A stretch of 64,000 nucleotides of DNA from assembly GCF_933775445.1 (NCBI RefSeq), contig NC_065875.1:868001-932000 (forward strand), given 5' to 3'. Shown here in pieces: positions 1-14,015 of this stretch; within the stretch, counting starts at the first letter, position 1; every line of letters starts with the position of its first letter. A program made the translations under genes and the position numbers. The DNA is from Argentina anserina (taxonomy: Eukaryota; Streptophyta; Magnoliopsida; Rosales; Rosaceae). A model generated the notes under the pieces. It was not told where the DNA came from. It ran no database searches and was given only the letters and a program-made list of their open reading frames with translations.

Positions 1-662
1 GGATTCGGCGTCGTGATGCTCCCTTCGTGTCCTCGCGTTGCCGGTGAGGTGCGATGGCGGCGATGAAGCTTGCGGCCTCGGGTTGGAGCGCGGAGGCTCA
101 CGACATCTCAAGGAGGTGCGTCGACCTCGGGTTTCGTGGAGAGAGTCCGTGCGACGCGATTGGGAGAGGCGGTGCTCGTCACGGTGGGCTGGGTGGCAAG
201 ATCGCCGGCATGGGAGGAAGATCGGGGAGAGAGGGAGTCGCGAGGTGGGAGAGAGAGAGAGAGAGAGAATGAAAGGGAGGCGGGCCGAATGCGAAAGGGT
301 TTCTAATTATGGAAACCCTAGTTCTAAAACATTTCCTTTTATACCCCCTCCCAAAATCGGAAACTAACTTCCGTCGTTAATAACTTTTACGTACGTCGTC
401 CGATTAGAACGCGTCACATACTCTCGAACTCGTGTCGACGAGCTCTACAACTTTCGTGAAGGAAGTTTTCGCAACCGATTGACGGAATAAAAGTCGATAT
501 ATACGTTGCGGAAACGTAACGTTTTTCAATTTGAACGTTCCGAGAACGTATCCGTCGCTCGTTTTATAACATCGCAACCAATCACATTCATTCATATTAA
601 AATTCCAAATTTTATAGAATTCAAATCAAACTTAAAATTGTTCGAAATTTAGGGTTATTACA
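1..662 (-). mobile_element. 5' part of a gypsy-type LTR, inverted, cut by the window edge
   Basis: Read on the minus strand, this begins at 662 with TG-TAATAACCC and runs through the same landmarks as the LTRs at 15616 and 17536. These are the block reading ACGTTACGTTTCC, the block reading TTTATTCCGTC, a TATA box near 335-342, a paired 'gaaaccct' block and a CT/GA microsatellite (248-268). The distance from the LTR start to the TATA box is about 320 bp here and in the LTR at 17536. The copy is more diverged than the two complete ones. The short ORFs at 38-367 lie in its leader-like part and are not genes. Confidence 0.8.
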
Positions 663-3640
663 GGCTTTGTCCGCACCAAACTTGATCATTATGTGGTTTT
701 ATTCGTATTAATGATACTAAATTTTTTTAAGGAACATAGAAAAATTATATATTTTGACAAGAACCATATATTCCTAATACCTCGCGCTACTGTAAAGGGG
801 CTGGCTAGTCATCTGGAGCAGTAACAAATGATGAAAGATGAGGATTGATTCTAGAATCACTCTATCCTAACATTAGCTAATCAAGCTTGAGAGTATTAGT
901 GCATGTGAGCACTCTTAAAGAAGGGTTGGCAAATGATGACCTCTTTATTCTGTTTATGGGCAAAAGGAAAAAAAGGTGGGAAAATTAAATCCAGTTTTAT
1001 GGCACAAAATCTGAGAAATTGAGTTGGAAGACATAGAATGCTGCATTGCGTTGTCTGTCAAAGACATAAGGTAGCACATGCGTGGAGGTAGCTAGCTGGG
1101 GGTCATTATAGAGGGATGACATATCTCTCATATTTGCCCTATACAAAAGGTTTTGATTCATCATAATATCACTCTTCGAATAATTCTTAGCAATTTATTC
1201 CTAAATTCCTATTGTGCTCCCGTTTATTTCCAACACAATACCCAAAACAGCCATTTACTATGCTTTTAGTGGACAGCCCCACATCCACGTGGTGCGTTCA
1301 CCCCACACAAGAATCTCTCTATCAGTTAAGCCTGTTGGAGTCTTCAGGTAACTGACCAAAAAAAAAAATAAAAGAGAGTAGAAAGTGAGTCAGAAAAATT
1401 GCTGCAATGGACTCCTAACTTTGAAAAGGATATGATTTTTTGAAAGGATTCAATATTGCCACAAAACCTTGGTCTATTTCCCTCGAGTAAATGAACCTAA
1501 TACGTCCAATGACGCAGTGCTCGCAATATGATGCGTGATTCAATCTCGTATATGTGGTACGGTTGTACCCTGCGTTCACTTTGGCTAACCAATGCTCCCC
1601 AACTAAGCTCGGATCCCATGTACCATGCATCAATTGCAAGCAATGCTTTGATCAAAGCTTCTGCAAAACACAGAGCCATTCAACACTACGTATACCTTTC
1701 CTCAATTCCTCTCATCACCTAGCTTTAGGAGTGTCGAGAACTCCAAGAGATACTTCTCATCTTCCCTGTTCTGAAACCAAGGGAAATACCAACGCCAGTC
1801 TAACATGCATCTATCTCTAGCACAATGCCGATCTCGATCATCTAAAGCTGGGGATACCGGAGAGAACATGAGAGAGATCGCCAGTGACATTAGTCGTAGC
1901 ACCACAGTCGAAGCAAAGTAACAAGCATGGGAATCAGGGCATGCCTTTTGTATGGGTCGTTTGAGCAACAAGAAAAGAAATATATATCGATTTTAGTTCT
2001 CGGGTAGGCAAGAACGTACTGGCCAAATATGCAAACTTGCAGAGCTTCTTCTTCCTACTTTTGGGTATTTTTCATTTTTGGTTTTCAATATCTTTGAGGT
2101 CGGTGTTGATAGATAATTAAGTTGATGTAATGATTTTGTTCTGGTCGTGAGGGATTGAGACAATGGGCATTCAAAATACCCAACGGCATTTTTTCTATAA
2201 ACAAGACAAAGTGTGATCGATATCCATTTTTGGATTGCTACCAGCTGGACCCAGGCAATGACCTCATTCCCAGAAATAACGAAAGCTCATCTTTAGCTAC
2301 CGACACACCTTCATCCCAATCCATCTAGGGAATTCTACCCTGCATTTCCTCGGCCCTGCCCTTTGTCTCTATCATCATCATCCGCTACCACACATCATCC
2401 TAAACTCCAACCCTTTCCATCGGTCATCGGACTACGGAGAACTATATAATTTTTTGAAATACTAAAAAAACTCATGTACATGTACACGTTGTAACGATCA
2501 ATAACTTCTTTTTATTTTATAACATTTCACCAAATGCTTGCCTTCCTTAATTTTGAGACATATAGCTACAAGAAAAGTGATGGTGATCGCGAATTGAGGG
2601 ATGTATATCCTCAACTACTACTCTGGTTGGTCTCATTGTTGATATAATGCGTAAACATAAGTTTCCGGATCACTTACTTGGTATTCGGTACATAACATTA
2701 TTACGTAACATTAGTATTTTCACAAAGAAACATTTAAACAGTTATATAAGAATATAATGTGACGACGACAATATGAGTACCATTGGACATCATTTGCACA
2801 CAATGTAGTTGTACTAGTGCCTCGAGTAGACATGCATGCACGTAATCAAAACCAAGTGAGAAGCAAAGATGACCTTTTCTACAAACGAGTAAAACAACTA
2901 CTTAAGCTTCAATAACTATCAATCTAGCCCCTTGATTTCAAATTGTAGCATGGGATCTGAAAGTCCACGGTGATGAAACCCATGGTGCAGCTTAACTTGG
3001 TGGCACGTCCCGCACCCAATCAAGTTAAGCCGAATCCGATATTCATTGGACGCTTCACCTCATAATTAATTTTGGAGGATTAATTAAGGATCAAGTCATG
3101 CTTTTCAACAAAATATTGTCTCAACGTGTCTTGTTGCCGACGGTGCCTAAAACTGTTATAAAATCACCCAACGCAAAGACTGAAATGCCATTACCTAAAA
3201 TTCCATTTATCTACTAAATTCTTTTTTATATCAAATATTAATGTCGTAATTGATGATTGAAAATGTAACAAAATATGTGCACCAAAAATACACCCCTAAC
3301 CAGAGAGTAAACCACTCAATTCAAGTCAGAACAGTTTTTTGTAACTCTACTTTTCTTACCTTCAGTGGTCTATATAAATACTCGGTCATCGTAAGGAGTA
3401 AACGCATATCATAACCCACATGTTATATTAGACTTTCTTCGTTTCGATTCTTTATAATTATTTAAATTTAAGATATTTTTTTAAAAAATAGATGAATAAA
3501 TAGAACTCTTGCATCTCATATATTGTAGTTTTCCGCTTTGACGCAAGTACGTTGACAACATTGGCTTCTGGATCATCAGAATAACAATGTGTAGTCCTGA
3601 CTCATTTGTAACCAATATTCATTGATATAAAAAAAATTAT
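663..3640. other. Intergenic stretch, no gene recognised
   Basis: This is AT-rich DNA between the inverted LTR and the dymeclin gene. ORFs here are short (under 90 codons), overlap on both strands and show no recognisable domain or splice pattern. I see no tRNA, rRNA or clear terminal repeat. Confidence 0.5.
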
Positions 3641-4003
3641 TAAAGCGCGTCCGGAACAAAGGGTAGTTTCGTCCGTAAAAAATATTGGATGGAGAATAGA
3701 CCCAAATGTCGTTTTGGTTCCACAACGGAAAATTCTGCTAAAGTCGTAGAGAGGCGGAGAGAGTAATAGTGATCTCTTTGGCTGTTGCAGACTTTGTACT
3801 CTCTTTCTTCTCCCTCCCTTAAAAGTTTGCTCTCACAATTCACAAACCTTCCTTCACAAGCTCTCTCTCTCTCTCTCTCCACCGCCCGATCCAGCCCCCC
3901 CTGGTAATGCCGTTGTCGCCATCCACCGCCGAGATCGCCGCTCACCGACTCCTCCTCTAATCCTCGCCGTCCTCGTCGCCGTGTTTGCGGTTGCTGCATT
4001 GGA

Positions 4004-7000
4004 ATGGGAGCGGTGCCGTCGACGCCGCGCTGGGGGAGCAGCTCCGCCGCGCGTCCGCTGGAAACGGCGGAGTATCTGATCGGGACATTCGTCGGCGACG
4101 AGTCGTTTCCTGTTTCCTCCGATTACTGGCAGAAATTGCTTGACCTCCCTCTCAGTCTTCAATGGCCTCCCGACCGTGTTCAACAAGCTTGCGAGGCTCT
4201 TGGTCCGTATTTATACACACACTCTCTCTATTTCTCTTAGTTTCAGGAGTTGTTACTTGCTTTGATTCGATTTTTACAGCTGAGCAATGTGATTAGGGTT
4301 CTTTTATGTATGCGGCGTCAGCATTAGTGCTAAGCTTTGTGTAGTTGTGGATGTTGAGCTCAGCTTTGTTTTTATGGCAGTCGAAATTGATGGATATTAA
4401 GATGAGCCTAGTGCAGTAGATTTTGATGATGGGGATCGACTTAGGGTTGTAGATTTGTCATTTTAGAGTTAAGCATTGGTAAAGAAAGTTAACTATTGGA
4501 TAATTGAATACGAGAAAAACTGAAGAAGGTACTTAAGGTGCTTAGGATGCTTATATCGAAATGCTTGGTTCAAGAATTAGTCTATAGAGAACTTCTTAAT
4601 CTTATCTAGCTGGCTGTTAAGTTTTAAGCATCTGTTAACCATGGCCATAGGATCAAATGATCAATGGACTGGTTCTCACTTCTCAGATTTAGAGAAGAAT
4701 TGGCCTTTGCTTGTTATTGATGCCATTGGAAAATTCAGGATGCTTCAGATATGGTGTTGAATAACCAAAAACTCCTTATAGTTAGTAACCAAATTTAAAA
4801 ATGTATAAACTTTAAATGATATCATAGCTTTCAAATTTTAAATATAAATTTGTGTAGATGACATCTTTGTTGAAAGTGATTGGTAGTCAACAGTACGTTT
4901 CACATGCGCTTATTGTAGCTATTGATATTTAATTGCATCCATTCCCATCATTAATTTGTTTGAACAAATAAGATCCTTCTGACACTGATTCATCTTAAAT
5001 TTGCTGGTAAAGAAATCCATGGCTTTTTCCTAGTTCAGATTACATCAGTTGCCAAAGTTTGTGCTTGTGGTTTTTTTGATGATTAGGCTATTGAAAAATA
5101 TGCATTCCGCAAGGGGATTGTTAATTATATATGAAATATTTTTAGTCATTTTTTCTCGACTTGACCTTACCAGCATCCAAAAAGTCCTGGACGTTCTAGG
5201 AATGTGCATGAGCAATTGAGGATCCCCTCCTTTTCCTCTTAACTATTGATGATTCAATAAATGTCATTGATTGTACCTGTTTTCTACTTCCAACTTGGCA
5301 TCTGTCAACAAATTAGCATACCTGCATGTTCTCATGTGAGTGATTTATTTATCTTTGACCCAACTTTGCAGCACAAAACAACTATAAAACCAGGCATCTC
5401 GCAAAGCTTCTTATCCATCTGGCATGGTGTTTACAAGAAGCTATTTCAACTTCTGGTGGCCCTTCTTTTGTTTACGGGAAGGCTGTTAATGCAGTGTACA
5501 TCTCATCTGTCTTCTTAAAGTACTTAATTGAAAATCCAAAAAGCGACAAGTTGGAAGAGTTGTATTTATCTCTAGATGAAAGTGAGGCAATGCCAACTGA
5601 TATTACAAGAGGTAATTTCCTTGTATTCTTTTTGACGAATGGTCCTAAAACAGTAGTGAGCTTTTCAATAAAACTTGTTACATGATCTCTTGTTTTCTAC
5701 TGATACATTTGGTCTACCTGACATTTCAAATTTAATATCTTAATCAGTGTGCCATGAGGTGTACTGTGGTAGAAGGATGATGATAACTATAAATTGAGGA
5801 ACAAATTGCAGCTATTATTATACAAATATAATGGCTGTTAGTGTTTTAAGCATATTATATTTCCCTCAGTGGGGTTTGATGGGTGATTATTCAAAAGGGT
5901 AGAACTTATAGATGGTTGAATAAACTGGGAAGTCTTGCTGTTTAGGTTTCTCAGTTTCTCATTTCATAGATCCAGTTGACATGATGTGATAAAATGTTTT
6001 TGACAGCATTAGTTTATAGCCATTTTATTTTATTCAATTTTGCAGGTCTTAACATCGGGGATTTCATAATGTGTAGTGTGTTTACCTTTATTGGATCAAT
6101 AGATGTAAGGTACATCTTCAAGTACCCACGTATGCCCTATTTTTCATATTGTGTCTACTGTCATGCTAACTATATAATTTTTCTTGTTTGAAGTCCTGAT
6201 ACATACCTCCTTCACTTGGAACTGCTTAACTTCATGCTGATTGCAATGTCAACTCAGCTTCTTTCTGGGCCATCCCCAACACCAGAAGATGTGAACCCAT
6301 TTCTTGATGTAGCAATGTCTCAGGTTACTGGACAAAAAATGTGATTTTTTAAGTTGAATTTTCTAGTTGATGCCAGTTTTCTTTAATCTTGCATATTTTT
6401 TTCAATATACAGGAAAGCTCTTTGGTTATCTTGGTTGTTCGTAGACTGCTACTCAACTACATCAATGGACCTTCGATACCCCTGAATAGTGCATCTTATT
6501 CTATATTTTCTGAAGGAAGCCAGCCTGGTGTTATACAAAGAGTTAGTTCTGCAGCAGGTATGCCAGCTTCTTTCATACGATTTTTTCCCTTTTTCCAATT
6601 TTATGTTGACTTGGCTCCTCTCCTGAGAGAACAGCATACATATATGCAGTTGATAAACACCATTCAAAGCTTTTAAGTTTTAATTTTTTTTCTTCTGCTT
6701 CTTTAGAGTGACATGTTTTTTTTTTACTATTTCTGGGCAACATTAAATTATAACTTTCTGGTGACACCAATTGTTTGACCTTCAGCAAATTTGATGCTGT
6801 TACCATTCAACTTTCTCGTCAGTTCGAGTGGTGAAGGCTCAAGAAGTCTTTTGGCTGACTGCAGTCTCCATGTGCTACTTATTCTCACTCATTATCGTAA
6901 ATGTGCTGTGGAAAACGAGTCAATAACAGTTAAAACAAATGATACCACTACTTCAAATCCGCTTTTAAAAGGGAGTAGATATTTTTCTGACAACCCTTTC

Positions 7001-10000
7001 TGCAAGGCCTTGGAACATGCGACCGATGTTGAATGTAAGATGCTTTCATTATAACCTTATGTACTCTTATTATGAGGTTTTCTTCAAATAACTTGCATTA
7101 ATATTTTTTTGGCTTTCAGTTGATCGTGTAGATACTGAGGGCAATGCGCATAGTGGTCCAGTTTTGAGGTTACCTTTTGCTTCCCTGTTCGATGCCCTTG
7201 GAATGTAAGTATCTGTTTTTCCTTCTATTGTGTTTGTAGTGATTGCTTTTTTGTGCTATTATAGTCTGATTATTTGTGTCTATTGTCATCTAACTGGCTG
7301 TATGCTTCTTAAGATGGAGTGCATGTGTGTACTGCGTGTGTTAAAATGATAGACAATCAGGGTTCGGAAATTTTAGGTGTCTTCTGTGCACATTAAAAAA
7401 TTTATAAAAAAAGCATGTAAAAGCTAACAACTTATCTTTGCATTCTTACTTAATATATACTTTCAATATCTTTGATTCCTTGGCTGTGTTATAGAGGCTT
7501 GTTGTAGCTCGGGTGGTCATCAATGTTTCCCTACTCGAGTGTTACACTCAGGTCCCAAATTCATACATCACTTATATATCATTCGATAAAGAAAAAGATT
7601 CCCTGGCCCCAAGGGGCGGATCTAGAGCATAGGGTGATGGTGCTCAAGCCCCACCAAACTTTGCGTGCTGCAAAAAAGTTATGCAATTATGTTTTTGTGT
7701 ATAAATGCTTCATGATCTTGTCAAGCCCACCCAGACTTCGATTTCTTTGAACTTTCATACATATGCAGCTCAGTCTAAGGTCGAAGCATACTCTCTTCCT
7801 CTTCTTCTCTTGAGTCTCTTCTAGTCTTCTTCTTCCCAAAACTCAAAAAGTCCTCTATTTTTGGATTCCAAACTCAAATATATAACTTTTTAAAATCTTT
7901 TTCCTCCCAAAAATTGTAAGTCGAACTCCTGCACCTATATGGTTATGTTTGTCTCATGGACATGCACCTGCTTAGTTCCTACACTTAACATTATTGTAAC
8001 TGAGTTTTTTTTCAGCCTTCGGCCTAGAAACACCTAATATGAAGCCGACCCTGTTTGCTGATCCTATTTGTTAACATATACATGATATCAATATGCGTGT
8101 TCAGAGTGAAATTTTTGTGGGCCTTATGGTTTTATGCTGATGTCCATGGGCATGCTACCGCAATATCCATACTCCATATCTAATATATCCAACCTGAAAG
8201 TACTAGTTTTGTTTTGAATTAATTTTTTGTGCCTCTGCAGGTACTTAATTGACGAGGCTGCTGGACTTTTGCTTTACTCTTTATTGCAAGGAAATGCTGA
8301 CTTTCTGGAGTATGTCTTGGTGCGAACTGATTTGGATACACTGGTATGTTTAAACAACTGATCACTGTCATTAGAAAAAAAAAGGAAATGCCCAGTATTT
8401 TGTGGCCAAATTTGTGTTAATACATACTGGTCCATTCTTTTCTGGACTACTAAATTGAAGTCAAGACTTCGTACTGACCTGTATTTATATATGAAATGGA
8501 CAGTTGATGCCCATCCTGGAAGCTTTATATGATGCTCCAAAAAGGACATCTAATCAAATCTACATGTTGCTGATCATACTTCTCATACTTAGTCAGGATT
8601 CATCTTTTAATGCAAGCATTCACAAATTGGTAAGGACTGCTTCCTGTAGCCAACAAGTCGTCATGTCAGATATGAATCATACTAATCCAACTTTCACATC
8701 AACAGATACTTCCTACTGTTCCCTGGTACAAAGAACGTCTCCTCCACCAGACATCTCTCGGTTCATTAATGGTCATTACCCTGATAAGGACTGTGCAGTA
8801 TAACCTATCTAAGTTACGGGTATGTATCTGCCTCTTATACTATGAACTTTCTTAAAGTGCTCTATGACTATGATTATAATTCGATATCAATGTCAATTAC
8901 GTATGACATCTTGCTATTTATGTATTGCATGGGCTGTAATTTTTTAAGGTACGAGTTAGATTTCCAGAAGTGGAATATGATTAACGAGTTGGTCTTGTTA
9001 GTTGTCAAAGAACCATGATTGTGCACACCCCCATTCTGTAAAAAAATTGTCTACTTCCCTGATTAACATGTTTACTCTGTCTAATTGTTACAGGATGTTT
9101 ATCTCCATACAACTTGTCTAGCAACTTTGGCAAACATGGCACCTCATGTCCACCGCTTGAGTGCATATGCATCGCAGAGATTGGTCAGCTTATTTGATAT
9201 GCTTTCTCGGAAGTATGTTCTTTTCTGCCTGGCTTTTTGTTTCTTTATCTTTTTATTCATTTCAGCTTTACTCCAGTTTTTGATATCTTTGGGATTTCAT
9301 ATATTTATTCTGCTTTTCTTACACTTATTAGTGAATTGATTAACATGTTACCCCTGTTGTAATCTTTGGTTTAGGTATAACAAACTAGCAGAGGTGCGTA
9401 ATAATCAGTTGACATCAGCCAAAGGCAATTCAATAGAAGACGATACTGTAATGGCCGCATACTTTGCATATCTTTGGCAGATCAAATTGTTTTGTTTAAT
9501 AAGTATCACACTATATTATTCTGTTGTCTGCTAAGCTAGAAACTTTTTTGTTGCAGTCAACAGAGATGCACATATATACCGACTTCTTGAGACTTGTCCT
9601 TGAAATATTAAATGCAATTTTGACATATGCTCTGCCACGGAATCCCGAGGTATTGTTACTTTCAGTATCAGTGATCCACTGATCCATGCTAAATATTGTT
9701 GTAATACTCTGAGGGATTGAATACATTGTCCGGTTTCCATATTTCTTAATCTATGCAATGGTGCAGGTTGTATATGCGATAATGCACCGGCAGGAAGTAT
9801 TTCAGCCTTTCAGGAATCATCCACGGTTCAATGAACTGCTTGAAAACATCTATACGGTATGCTCCTAAAAGTCTCTCTTTCTCAACAAAACTTGTCTTGT
9901 TCTCTTCAGTGGGCAATCTCTAAAGGCACTTGGGTCCCATTTACCTTTTTTGATAATTTGCAAACAAATTATGTTTTACAAAAGAAATTACCTCTTAGTG

Positions 10001-10839
10001 CATTTTCTGTACTTATATTGTTTGTCTGGTTTTCTAGGTATTAGATTTTTTCAATAGTCGCGTGGATGCTCAGAGAATAGATGGAGAATGGTCAGTAGAG
10101 AAAGTACTTCAAGTCATAATCATTAATTGTAGATCATGGCGTGGTGAGGGGATGAAGGTAAAACGGGGAAAGAGAATTACATGGTTGAATAGGTCGATTT
10201 AAAGTTGTACCTGATTTTTGAAATTTTTTTGTTTATAATCTTTTTGAATTTATGTTTTCTCAGATGTTCACCCAGTTGCGATTCACATATGAACAGGAGA
10301 GTAATCCAGAGGAATTCTTTATTCCATACTTGTGGCAGCTAGTACTATCTCGCTGGTAACTCTCATCTCCTTATAGCGTGGAAAAGAATTAGAAGGAAGA
10401 GTGCTTATCTTATATGTCCTTTGCCCATATATGAAGTCTATTATATATCTCTCACCTTTTCTCAGTATAGAAGTTATTTAACAAACATGTTGGATGAATC
10501 TTGTTGCTATTTTTGCAATTCTTACTCACTGGTCAAGTATGGATCCATGTTTGACTAATATCACTTTTCATTCATGCTTCTCACTACAGTGGAATCAATT
10601 TCAATCCTGGAGCCATAAATTTGTTTCCAATTAATCAACCTGCCGAGGTATGACCTAATAACATAGGGCAGGAACATTTTTACTTTGGTTTGATTGATTT
10701 CCTGTTTTAAAGTTATTCATAAGCATGTAAACTGAAATACGTATTTTTTTTTGTACAGAAACAGAGTGATTATGAAGTGGTGTCCGACAATCATGTAAAT
10801 GGAGAGGTGGCCAAGCATGCAGTCTTTCTTGATCCATAG
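4004..10839 (+). CDS. DYM: Dymeclin (DYM family), 18 coding exons
   Basis: Dymeclin is a conserved eukaryotic protein linked to Golgi organisation and trafficking. Coding exons are 4004-4202, 5372-5611, 6046-6109, 6194-6323, 6413-6557, 6786-7034, 7120-7204, 8241-8343, 8504-8629, 8706-8819, 9094-9212, 9375-9447, 9557-9649, 9767-9856, 10038-10157, 10264-10355, 10590-10647 and 10759-10839. All introns are GT-AG, phases agree throughout, and the sum is 2181 nt (726 codons plus stop), the usual plant size. Family landmarks are the start [55 protein letters not shown] and the C-terminal [11 protein letters not shown]. Gly2 is in the right place for N-myristoylation, as proposed for animal DYM. A CT microsatellite (3860-3880) lies in the probable 5' UTR. 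I see no lesion. The exact first donor (gtccgt) is the weakest junction. Confidence 0.95.
7611..8053. mobile_element. Possible hAT-like MITE in dymeclin intron 7
   Basis: Intron 7 (7205-8240) is unusually long. Inside it a block opens with AGGGGCGGATCTAG and closes with GCCGACCCTG, resembling the imperfect inverted ends of non-autonomous hAT elements. I could not find a convincing 8-bp target duplication, so the borders are tentative. Confidence 0.3.
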
Positions 10840-11215
10840 ATGGGAAATGCCACAAAAGATGTTGAGGTATCTTGGTGGATTTGTAAATATACTTGAATAG
10901 TAGAACATGTATTCTTCTCATTCTTTTCTGTTTATACGTGTGCAACACTAGAGGCCATATAAGTAGATGTATCCCAATATCTTTGACGTACTGAATAAGA
11001 GAAGATGCTCATTTCCATCTTCTTTGATGTACTTATGTCAATCTGAAAACGAGAGTTAAGATTTGACCGAGTGCTGGTTGTCTAGGCGATTTTCCCAAGT
11101 TCTAGCCATCTGGGTAGTATATTCTCTAGCTAGTTATAGTTTTGACTCCGGCTGGTAACAACTAACAAGGTACTTTTTCCTTATAAAAGGACTATTCCTA
11201 TAAATCTGAGCTAAT

Positions 11216-11518
11216 TTAATCATTTCCTGATGTTTTGATCTTTAATATTGCATGCAACTGATGTAAGTACTCACCTATGTTTGCGATAAATGTGCTAGAT
11301 GACTTAAGAACCTCTTCTCATTTATCAAAGAAAGTTGGTTTGTGTTTTTTCTTTTGAGGATTTCAATTAATCATTTCCTGATAACACTTGATCTTTAATA
11401 TTGCATGCAACTGATGTAAGTACTCACCTATGTTTGCAATAAATGTGCTAGATGACTTTTAAGAACCTCATCTCATTTATCAAAGAAAGTTGGTTTGTGT
11501 TTTTTCTTTTGAGGATTT
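11216..11518. repeat. Tandem duplication, two copies of about 151 bp
   Basis: The segment from 'catttcctga' at 11221 recurs at 11372. Both copies include the blocks reading 'ttgcatgcaactgatgtaag' and 'aaagttggtttgtgtttttt'. The copies differ by a few substitutions and short indels. It lies in the interval between the dymeclin 3' end and the ELIP gene and codes for nothing recognisable. Confidence 0.85.
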
Positions 11519-11666
11519 CAATTCTCTACATTTATCGCTGCAAATTGAAGTGATTTTCCATTAGGGTTGTGAAAAGTTGAGGATGTAGCACATTCGAGCA
11601 TGAAAGTATAACATTCTCATTAATATTTGTAATTGCTACATGTGAACGACTTTTACAACCCTATTC

Positions 11667-12443
11667 TTAAATAAGGGTTCCACCCTTGACATACTCGGTG
11701 ACGGCCAAAGCTACCAAACCCAGCATGGCCAATCTTCCATTCCACAACTCAGCATCTGAGGTCATGAGCCCCTTTGATTTCGACTCCACACTGACTCCTT
11801 GAAATAGAGGAATCACCGATGCAACGGATAGCAAAATGCTAGTGCCAAGGAACACTGAGACTCCACCGTCGGAGATCTGAGAAAACACATCCTGGCCCTT
11901 TAACAGTTCAACTGCAAGAGTGGAAACAAAACCAACCATTGCGAGTCTGCCGTTGATTCTTTCCGGTGCTGGACCGCTGAAGGCGAAAACGTCCCCGAAT
12001 TTGGTGCTAACCTTGGGAGTCCTGGGTGGTGGTGGGAAAGGTGTAGGTGATGGTGCTGCTGGTGGGATCTTTGATGGTTCTGAAATTGTAGATGGCTTCT
12101 CCTCAGGTAGATCACCCTGCAAAATAGGGAAAAATTAACATGGTTAATTATGTATTCTCGACAAATTTAAACTCTAAACACTGGATCGATATCTAATCAG
12201 AAAAAAGTCAAAAACCATTTTATCTTGAACCCGGCCCACACAAATGTTAGTAGGAACACTAAGGAATACAGTAGCTAGCTTAGATAGAGATCTCATTACC
12301 TCAGCCATGGAGCGCACCCTCATGTTAGGGTACCTGTGAAGAGTTGGTACAAGTTGGTTTACTCTGACTGAGCTCCTTTTTGCAGATCCATAAGCGACGG
12401 AGTTGGCTAGGAATAGCGATTGCATGGAAGCTGAAGCAGCCAT
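11667..12443 (-). CDS. ELIP: Early light-induced protein (ELIP), copy 1, two exons
   Basis: ELIPs are thylakoid members of the light-harvesting superfamily, induced by high light, that bind pigments and protect the photosystems. Exon 1 is 12443-12300 (48 codons) and exon 2 is 12116-11667 (149 codons plus stop), giving 197 aa, the usual size. The intron is GT-AG in phase 0. Exon 1 reads as a chloroplast transit peptide rich in Ala/Ser/Arg. After a Pro-rich linker, the helix I chlorophyll-binding motif ERINGRLAM is at about residues 100-108 and the helix III motif ELWNGRLAM at about 171-179, with a hydrophobic helix II between them. A TATA box lies at 12578-12585. An upstream GACGTGGC element (about 12736) is shared with copy 2 and fits light/ABA-type control, by inference. 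Confidence 0.95.
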
Positions 12444-12577
12444 TTTATATGTGCTTCTTTAATAAACACCCACGTACGATGATGAAAAAGGAGGTTGAGG
12501 AAGCACAAGATCGAGCTTAGAAGACAAGTGATCGAGTAGAGCTAGCTGGGTTATCAAAGTTGAACGCCCTCAGCTGG

Positions 12578-12585
12578 TTTTTATA
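12578..12585 (-). promoter_or_regulatory. TATA box of ELIP copy 1
   Basis: On the minus strand this reads TATAAAAA, about 135 bp before the start codon, and the matching position in copy 2 keeps it. Upstream, a GACGTGGC motif around 12736 is also kept in the second promoter. Confidence 0.6.
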
Positions 12586-12839
12586 GTACGTTAGAGTACA
12601 TACGTACTAGTGGGGTTGGCTACAATTGGCTCGTGAAGTGAACGGTGGATGTTTAAGCACCACGTCAGTCGTTAGGGTATGCCAAGTAATTTCAGGACAC
12701 TTGGGTTGATTTCTTCACACATGATGGGCATGGGAGACGTGGCTGAAGAACACACCGCGAAAATGCAGAACTCTGTGATTTTCTGAGGCCCCATTCGTTT
12801 CAGTTTTCCTGATCTTTCCAGAAACGAGGACTGATGTAT

Positions 12840-14010
12840 GACGAGTCCACGATACTGGTTTTAGGGTTTGAATTGAGCTACTCGACACTTGGTTGGCACG
12901 GGTGCTACTTGCTAGGGCTGGCTACCTCCATTTTCGATTTGTTGGAAAGACGAAGACACTGGCCGGCCGAGTCACTAAGCACCCAGCAGTCCCTAAAACA
13001 GTTGCAGACTTGCAGTTACCTACGGGGCTCCCTCGAGACACACACATGCACCGTATAATATTCATCAGTAAATTTGTATGTAGTCTATAACGAAAATTTA
13101 AAACCATAAATTATATTATATTATATTACAGGCAAGAGCTTCAATTTCATGTTCAATATCGATGATAATGAGGAGACTTTGACATACATTATGTACTATA
13201 TGTGTGGTCTTGAGACTAATGAACCAGACTATATGTACTTCAATTGCAATCCATATTCCGTCGTTATGTTATGAAATCTACTAGATCTACCGTGTTCATT
13301 ATGTTAGTACATGGTTATCATAACTGGTATTTGTCCATAACTGACTCTGGAGATTTTGCATATGCGTTCTCATTTATCTCCACCATTAGGCCAAACACCC
13401 TGCATGTATATTTGGGAGTAGTCCGATATCAGTACGTAGTCATGTATATGTACAGACTCGATCGGTACTAGGTAGATATATATGGTCTTGATACTTATAG
13501 GCTAGGAGTCTAGGACACATTTCCTATGAGAGGAAGTTCAACACATATTTTTGTGGTGTTGATAATGTCGATTACCGATTCAAAATAAATGAATTACGCA
13601 TGTGGATTTCATGATGTTGCTTAATTTCACTTGGTTGGTTTTGATTAAATTTTTGTTTCACTTTTCATGTAGTAATTAGAAAGTGAATTCGGACGGACGG
13701 CCCTATCCTCTATGTTTGTTTTTGTATTCACGAGTAGGAGCTCGAGCGCTCGACTTAACGAGTGTTCAAAAGAAATTTGATCGAAGCGCCAGCCCTTCTC
13801 TGGTCGATTTGCAATTCCGTTTCACGCTCATTTTTAAGTGACTCCAAATTAACAAATTATACATTTTAATCCGCAAATAGTATAACACCATAACTGATTA
13901 TAATAATTTCTCTAAGTGATTAATAGAAATTGGAAAATCCTACTTTTACAATGTATCGAGTTTGAACGCTATCTAGCAAGTTAAACTCCGGCCAATTGCA
14001 TTATATGTGA
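12840..14010. other. Interval between the ELIP copies
   Basis: The part to about 13190 is homologous to 15160-15420, upstream of copy 2, and so belongs to the duplicated unit. The rest (13190-14010) shows no gene or recognisable element. ORFs of 60-75 codons have no recognised similarity. Confidence 0.5.
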
Positions 14011-14015
14011 CCCAA

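Noticed and set aside
1415..1971. Overlapping ORFs of 60-90 codons on both strands
   Set aside because: No domain, no splice context, and equal support on both strands. They look like chance ORFs.
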